A stretch of 18,230 bases of DNA from a candidate division TA06 bacterium SM23_40. GTDB lineage: Bacteria; LJUI01; SM1-40. The number at the start of each line of letters is the position of its first letter. Position 1 is the stretch's first letter. The notes under the pieces were generated by a model, which saw nothing but the letters and a program-made list of their open reading frames with translations, did no database searches and was not told the origin of the DNA. The position numbers were made by a program, and so were the translations under genes. Below, one piece after another: positions 14,480 to 18,230 of the stretch. The stretch lies in assembly GCA_001303705.1 (NCBI GenBank), contig LJUI01000039.1, forward strand, positions 1 to 18,230, read 5' to 3'.

Positions 14480-16974
14480 GAGTTCTCGTGCTTGACGAGG
14501 AACTCCCAGTTCCACCCGATGCCGGGAAGCGCATCCGGACGCTGAGCCTCCTCTCGCGGCTCGCGCGGAAGAACGAGATCACGTTTCTCGCTCCGGGCGA
14601 TCTTCGGCGTTCGAGCGAGGCGGTCGAGACGCTCCGGTCGGTGGGTCTCCGCGTTATCCTCGTGCCCGTTGCGGGGACGAGCGCGAACGCGAACGCGGAC
14701 GGGGAAGCTCCTGACCAGGGGGGGATCCGGTTTCTCTCGCGCCTGTTGCTGAATATGGGTGAACGCTATCCGTATTCTGTGGTCCGTCATTTCAGCCGGG
14801 AAGTGGAGCGTGCGGCAGTCAAGGCATGGAGCAGCGGGGCATACGACCTCGTCCACTGCGAGTGGACACCTTTCGCTCCCCACCTCCGCCAGCTCGGCCG
14901 CGCTCCCGCGGTCATCATGTGCCACAATGTCGAGTCTGAGATCTGGGGGCGGCAGGCGAGGTATGGATCGAGTTACCTGGCGAGAGCATATTCGTTCTTC
15001 CAGTGGAGGAAGATGGATCGGTTCGAGCGAGAGGCGTTCCGCGAACTCGGGCCTGCGATCGTGGTCTCCGAGCGAGATGGGCAGATACTCCGCAATCGAT
15101 ATGGAGCGACGGTTCTCGGCGTCGTGGAGAACGGTGTCGACACGGACTACTTCACTCCGCACCCCGAGGGGGAGCAGGATGGCGAGGTGGTCTTCGTCGG
15201 ATCGATGGACTGGCGGCCCAACCAGGACGCTGTCAACTACCTCCTCGATGAGATATGGCCGCGTCTCCGGGTGGAGCACGGCGGTCTTCATCTCACGATC
15301 GTGGGGAGGCGTCCTCCGCGGTCGCTCGTCGAACGGTGTGCTCGCACCTCTGATGTCGACTGCACCGGCAGAGTGGACGACGTGCGCCCGTACCTGGAGC
15401 GCGCAGCACTCGTCGTCGTCCCCCTTCGTATCGGCGGGGGGAGCAGGATCAAGATCCTCGAGGCGATGAGTGCGGGGAAGGCGGTGGTTGCGACACGCGT
15501 GGGGGCGGAGGGTCTTGAGGTGGAGCCGGGAAGGCATTGTATCGTGGCCGATAGCCCTCGTCAGTTTGCCGATGAGGTCGGTGCCCTGCTCGTGTGCCGC
15601 GAGCGGCGGACCCGGCTGGGAGATGAAGGTCGCCGGCTCGTGACGGAGCGATACGGATGGGATCGGATGGCGGGGCATCTTCATAGCATGTGGGAGAAGG
15701 CGCTGCGGCAGGACCACAACGGTAACCGCGCGCGGAGAGCGCCACGGAGCGGCGGAAGCGGTGGCCGGCAGTCGGTTCGGGTTTCGTGCCGGGCAGCGAA
15801 GATGCAGGGCGAACGGGTCGGCGCGGTCAGCGTCATGCATCTCCGGGCGAGCGAGTTCGTGGGCGGGCCGGAGAAGTTGATATTGGAGCAGTGCAATGGC
15901 GACAGAGCGGGGAGATATCAGTTCATCGTCACATCGTTCACTGCCCGGAGCAACGGCGACGGGAACGCTCTATTGCGTGCCGCCGCAGAACGCGGCCTCT
16001 CCATCGCTTCGATACAGAGCCGCTGGCGTTTCGATCCATCTGTTGTGCAGCAATTGGCCCGCCTCATCGAGAAGGAAGTCGTCGATATCATCTGTGCGCA
16101 TGGGTACCGGGCTCGCCTGACTGCCTATGCGGCAAGAATCCTCACGGGGAGGCCGGTCGTGGCGGTATGTCATGGCTGGACGGGCGAGGATGCGAAGGTG
16201 CGGATATATGAAACCGTCGATCGAAGAATGCTCCGGTATGCAGACCACGTCGTGGCTGTCTCCCGCTCTATGGAGCGGCAGATACTCGGTCTGGGCGTGG
16301 AGGACGAGCGTATCTCCGTCATTCCCAATTCGATCGAGCTCGCCCGTCGCGGTGCTGGCCAGGGTAATGGGCGGTCCGGCCGCGAAGGGAGACGGGGGCT
16401 GAGGGCCGATCTCGGCATCGGGGAGCGCATACCCCTCATCATCAGCGCCGGCCGGCTCAGTCCGGAGAAGGGTCACCGATTCCTCCTCCGCGCAGTACCC
16501 GCCGTTCTCGAGCAGATCCCGGAGGCCCACATCGCGGTCCTCGGTGAGGGGCCGGAACGCGGGAACCTCGAGGCGATTGCACAGGAGCTGGGCATCGAGG
16601 GCCATCTCTCGTTCCCGGGATTCCGGAGCGATCTGGACGAACTGTGGGAGGAAGTCGACCTATTCGTTCTCCCCTCTCTTTCCGAGGGATTGCCCCTGGT
16701 CATCCTGGAGGCTATGGGCGCAGGGGTCCCGTGCGTGGCGACAGAGGTGGGGGGCGTGCCGGAGGTGATCCGGCACAGGGAGACAGGGATGGTAGTCCCG
16801 GCCGGCTCTCCTTGTGCCCTTGCTCATGCCATCCTCGAGGTGATGAGCGATCTGGAATTGAGGTCGAGGCTCGGCAGGGGAGGCAGGCGCCTGGTGAGGT
16901 CGCGCCATGCATGGTCGAGGAACAGAGAACTTCTGGGGAAGGTCTATGAGCGAGTACTGGCGAAAAGGCGGTGA
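14476..16974 (+). CDS. Double glycosyltransferase: two GT4 domains in one chain
   Basis: 832 residues, twice the usual GT4 length. Domain 1 (about 1-410) opens LVLDEELPVPPDAGKRIRTL, resembling the sugar transferase type 1 of exosortase loci (TIGR03087-like). It contains CHNVESEIW, VVENGVDTDYF and the donor motif IGGGSRIKILEAMSAG (319-334). A basic, Gly/Ser/Arg-rich linker follows (about 412-445). Domain 2 (about 450-832) starts VMHLRASEFVGGPEK, with VCHGWTGED, VIPNSIEL, ISAGRLSPEKG and the EX7E motif Glu737-Glu745 (SEGLPLVILEAMGAG). Both donor sites look intact, so the protein may add two sugars in succession. A real fusion is simplest, but a frameshift error in the linker is possible: a TAA at 15723-15725 in another frame would end domain 1, and ATG 15802 or 15835 could begin domain 2. 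The end overlaps the next gene by 29 bases. Confidence 0.87.
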   Translation: MRVLVLDEELPVPPDAGKRIRTLSLLSRLARKNEITFLAPGDLRRSSEAVETLRSVGLRVILVPVAGTSANANADGEAPDQGGIRFLSRLLLNMGERYPYSVVRHFSREVERAAVKAWSSGAYDLVHCEWTPFAPHLRQLGRAPAVIMCHNVESEIWGRQARYGSSYLARAYSFFQWRKMDRFEREAFRELGPAIVVSERDGQILRNRYGATVLGVVENGVDTDYFTPHPEGEQDGEVVFVGSMDWRPNQDAVNYLLDEIWPRLRVEHGGLHLTIVGRRPPRSLVERCARTSDVDCTGRVDDVRPYLERAALVVVPLRIGGGSRIKILEAMSAGKAVVATRVGAEGLEVEPGRHCIVADSPRQFADEVGALLVCRERRTRLGDEGRRLVTERYGWDRMAGHLHSMWEKALRQDHNGNRARRAPRSGGSGGRQSVRVSCRAAKMQGERVGAVSVMHLRASEFVGGPEKLILEQCNGDRAGRYQFIVTSFTARSNGDGNALLRAAAERGLSIASIQSRWRFDPSVVQQLARLIEKEVVDIICAHGYRARLTAYAARILTGRPVVAVCHGWTGEDAKVRIYETVDRRMLRYADHVVAVSRSMERQILGLGVEDERISVIPNSIELARRGAGQGNGRSGREGRRGLRADLGIGERIPLIISAGRLSPEKGHRFLLRAVPAVLEQIPEAHIAVLGEGPERGNLEAIAQELGIEGHLSFPGFRSDLDELWEEVDLFVLPSLSEGLPLVILEAMGAGVPCVATEVGGVPEVIRHRETGMVVPAGSPCALAHAILEVMSDLELRSRLGRGGRRLVRSRHAWSRNRELLGKVYERVLAKRR

Positions 16975-18016
16975 GATCCCGTTTATTTCGGTGATCGTGC
17001 CCGTGCGGAATGAGGAAGCCTCGATCGGGACGACTCTCGATTCCCTTCTCGCACAGACGTATCCGCGCGATCACTTCGAGATCATCATCGTCGATGGCTA
17101 CTCTTCCGATCGAACGGAAGCGATCGTGCGCGACGCAATGAAGAGAGACCGTATCGTGCGGCTCCTCCGGAATCCCCGTCGCCTGTCGAGCGCGGCGAGA
17201 AACGTCGGCGTACGGGCATCACAGGGGGATGTCGTCGTCGTCATCGACGGACACTGCCGTGTGCCGAGGCGCGATCTCCTCTGGGTGGTGGCGCAGTGTT
17301 TCGAGATGAGCGGCGCCGACTGTCTCGGCCGGCCGCAGCCGCTGTTCGATAAGGGCAACAGTCGGTTCCAGGAGGCGATCGCCCTCGCCCGCGCGAGCTG
17401 GCTGGGGCACAGCCAGAAATCCCACATCTACGGCAAGAAACGAGGATTCGTCAGCCCCGTAAGCGTCGGGTGTGCATACCGCCGGGAGGTGTTTGAGGAG
17501 ATAGGGATGTTCGACGAGCAGTTCGATGCCTGCGAGGATGTGGAGTTCAACTACCGTGTGGAGCGGGCGGGACACGTGAGCTACATCGACCCGCGGCTCG
17601 CCATTGCCTACCGCCCCAGAAATACGCTCGGCGGATTCATCCGACAGATGATGCGCTACGGGCGTGGCCGCTGTCGGTTCCTCAGGAAGCATCCCGAGGC
17701 GATCGACCTCGATGTGCTCGTTCCTCCGGCATTCGCTGTGGGGCTGGGGATCGTCTTCGCAGCGTACAGGACGGACCCTCTCCTGGGAATGGTGCTGGCT
17801 GCGCCATACGCAGGATATCTCGGGATCGTAATGGCCGAGTCGATCGCGGTCGCCGCGGCCAGGAGCTGGCGCTATCTCCCGTACCTGCCAGTCATCTTCG
17901 TTGCCACGCACGTCGGACTGGGGATCGGTTTCCTGCTCGAATGTCTTTCACGCTACGAAGACGATATGTTTCGGATCCCGGATACCGTCACCGATCACAC
18001 CGCGGGGGGAGAATGA
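16946..18016 (+). CDS. Glycosyltransferase family 2, ExoA-like
   Basis: 356 residues from ATG 16946, behind GGGGAAGG at 16935-16942; an upstream ATG at 16907 lacks such a site. GT2 elements are VIVPVRNEE (16-24), IIVDGYSSDRT (47-57, Asp50), LSSAARNVGV near 78-87, and VIDGHCRVP (99-107) in place of the DxD. The pattern VGCAYRREVFEEIGMFDE near 173-190 and CEDVEFNYRVERAG (196-209) completes the catalytic core; Asp198 is the likely base. This set matches the succinoglycan ExoA type. Two or three hydrophobic segments follow (about 255-330, with PPAFAVGLGIVFAAY and YLPVIFVATHVGLGIGFLL), as in ExoA-like enzymes that sit on the inner membrane. It probably extends the lipid-linked repeat unit. The stop overlaps ATG 18013. 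Confidence 0.9.
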   Translation: MSEYWRKGGEIPFISVIVPVRNEEASIGTTLDSLLAQTYPRDHFEIIIVDGYSSDRTEAIVRDAMKRDRIVRLLRNPRRLSSAARNVGVRASQGDVVVVIDGHCRVPRRDLLWVVAQCFEMSGADCLGRPQPLFDKGNSRFQEAIALARASWLGHSQKSHIYGKKRGFVSPVSVGCAYRREVFEEIGMFDEQFDACEDVEFNYRVERAGHVSYIDPRLAIAYRPRNTLGGFIRQMMRYGRGRCRFLRKHPEAIDLDVLVPPAFAVGLGIVFAAYRTDPLLGMVLAAPYAGYLGIVMAESIAVAAARSWRYLPYLPVIFVATHVGLGIGFLLECLSRYEDDMFRIPDTVTDHTAGGE

Positions 18017-18063
18017 GACGAGTGAGTCACTGGATCGGGGCGATACGTGAGGTGCCCCTATGA
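18013..18063 (+). other. Mini-ORF of 16 codons in the spacer
   Basis: ATG 18013 overlaps the preceding stop (ATGA) and reads MRRVSHWIGAIREVPL before TGA 18061-18063. That stop in turn overlaps an ATG at 18060. It is too short to recognise. It could be a coupling leader that carries ribosomes towards the next gene, a remnant, or chance. Confidence 0.2.
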
Positions 18064-18122
18064 GAGGCCTGGATCGCGATCGGCCTGGTATTGGGATGCG
18101 GGTGGGCCCGGACGGACGAGGA

Positions 18123-18131
18123 GGGGGGAGG
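18123..18131 (+). promoter_or_regulatory. Ribosome binding site for the last, partial gene
   Basis: GGGGGGAGG ends nine bases before ATG 18141. This favours 18141 over the in-frame ATGs at 18060, 18096 and 18159. Confidence 0.45.
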
Positions 18132-18140
18132 TGGGCGAGC

Positions 18141-18230
18141 ATGGATGGCCGACAAGGAATGGATAGCCGGCAAGCAACGGAAGAGGCGGCCGCGAAGAAG
18201 AGACTGCGGATTCTCTTCATCATCGATGAG
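18141..18230 (+). CDS. 5' end of a probable glycosyltransferase (partial)
   Basis: The frame is open from ATG 18060 to the right edge, with the best start at ATG 18141. After a polar leader (MDGRQGMDSRQATEEAAAKK) it reads RLRILFIIDE, a hydrophobic first beta-strand of the kind that opens GT4 and related Rossmann-type enzymes. Only 30 codons are present, so the family is a tentative reading from this strand and from the neighbours. The reverse-strand open frame across the same bases has no supporting feature. Confidence 0.45.
   Translation, partial: MDGRQGMDSRQATEEAAAKKRLRILFIIDE

Noticed and set aside
14686-14703. A short GCGAAC-type repeat
   Set aside because: Only two to three copies, encoding Ala-Asn repeats in a variable loop of domain 1; too short to be a meaningful repeat array.
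14443-15840. A 465-codon open frame on the minus strand
   Set aside because: It mirrors domain 1 of the double glycosyltransferase and is rich in Pro, Arg and His, as expected for an antisense shadow. No ribosome site or domain supports it.

Overview
The window is GC-rich throughout and almost entirely coding on the + strand. It holds 13 complete genes, the last codons of an upstream gene, and the beginning of a further gene at the right edge. No RNA gene, insertion sequence, CRISPR array or terminator was seen. Stop-start overlaps (ATGA, GTGA, TAATG) or short overlaps link almost every gene pair, so this looks like one long operon. Purine-rich Shine-Dalgarno sequences and the gene content point to a bacterium, probably with a Gram-negative-type envelope. 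The phylum cannot be fixed from the sequence alone; Arg AGG/AGA and Ile ATA codons are used fairly freely for such GC-rich DNA, which suggests a less-studied lineage.

Layout, left to right: tail of an unknown gene (1-44); a PP-loop ATPase of the N-acetyl-sugar amidotransferase type (41-1078); a secreted sialidase-like (Asp-box) beta-propeller (about 1152-2396); two alpha/beta hydrolases resembling the exosortase-A-associated hydrolase 2 and hydrolase 1 pair (2383-4183); a GT2 glycosyltransferase (4180-5178); a Wzx-type flippase (5178-6680); an asparagine-synthetase-like protein (6688-8625); a GT4 glycosyltransferase (8622-10088); an O-antigen ligase/polymerase-type membrane protein (10066-11532); two tandem PaaK/CapK-type adenylate-forming enzymes (11532-14479); a double GT4 glycosyltransferase in one chain (14476-16974); an ExoA-like GT2 glycosyltransferase (16946-18016); a spacer with a mini-ORF; and the 5' end of what may be another glycosyltransferase (about 18141 to the end).

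Together the genes describe assembly of a decorated surface polysaccharide or glycan. Glycosyltransferases build a lipid-linked repeat unit, the MOP-family protein flips it, and the O-antigen ligase-type protein polymerises or transfers it. The unusual part is the modification set: two carboxylate-activating enzymes, two alpha/beta hydrolases and two ATP-pyrophosphatase-type amide-forming enzymes. This suggests acyl or amide decoration of sugars. The hydrolase pair and glycosyltransferase types recall exosortase A (PEP-CTERM/EPS) loci, but no exosortase, priming transferase, chain-length regulator or export pore lies in this window.

The most notable observations are an alpha/beta hydrolase with no Ser/Cys nucleophile beside one with a Cys nucleophile; an asparagine-synthetase homologue with Pro in place of the glutaminase Cys2; tandem CapK paralogues; and the fused GT4-GT4 protein.
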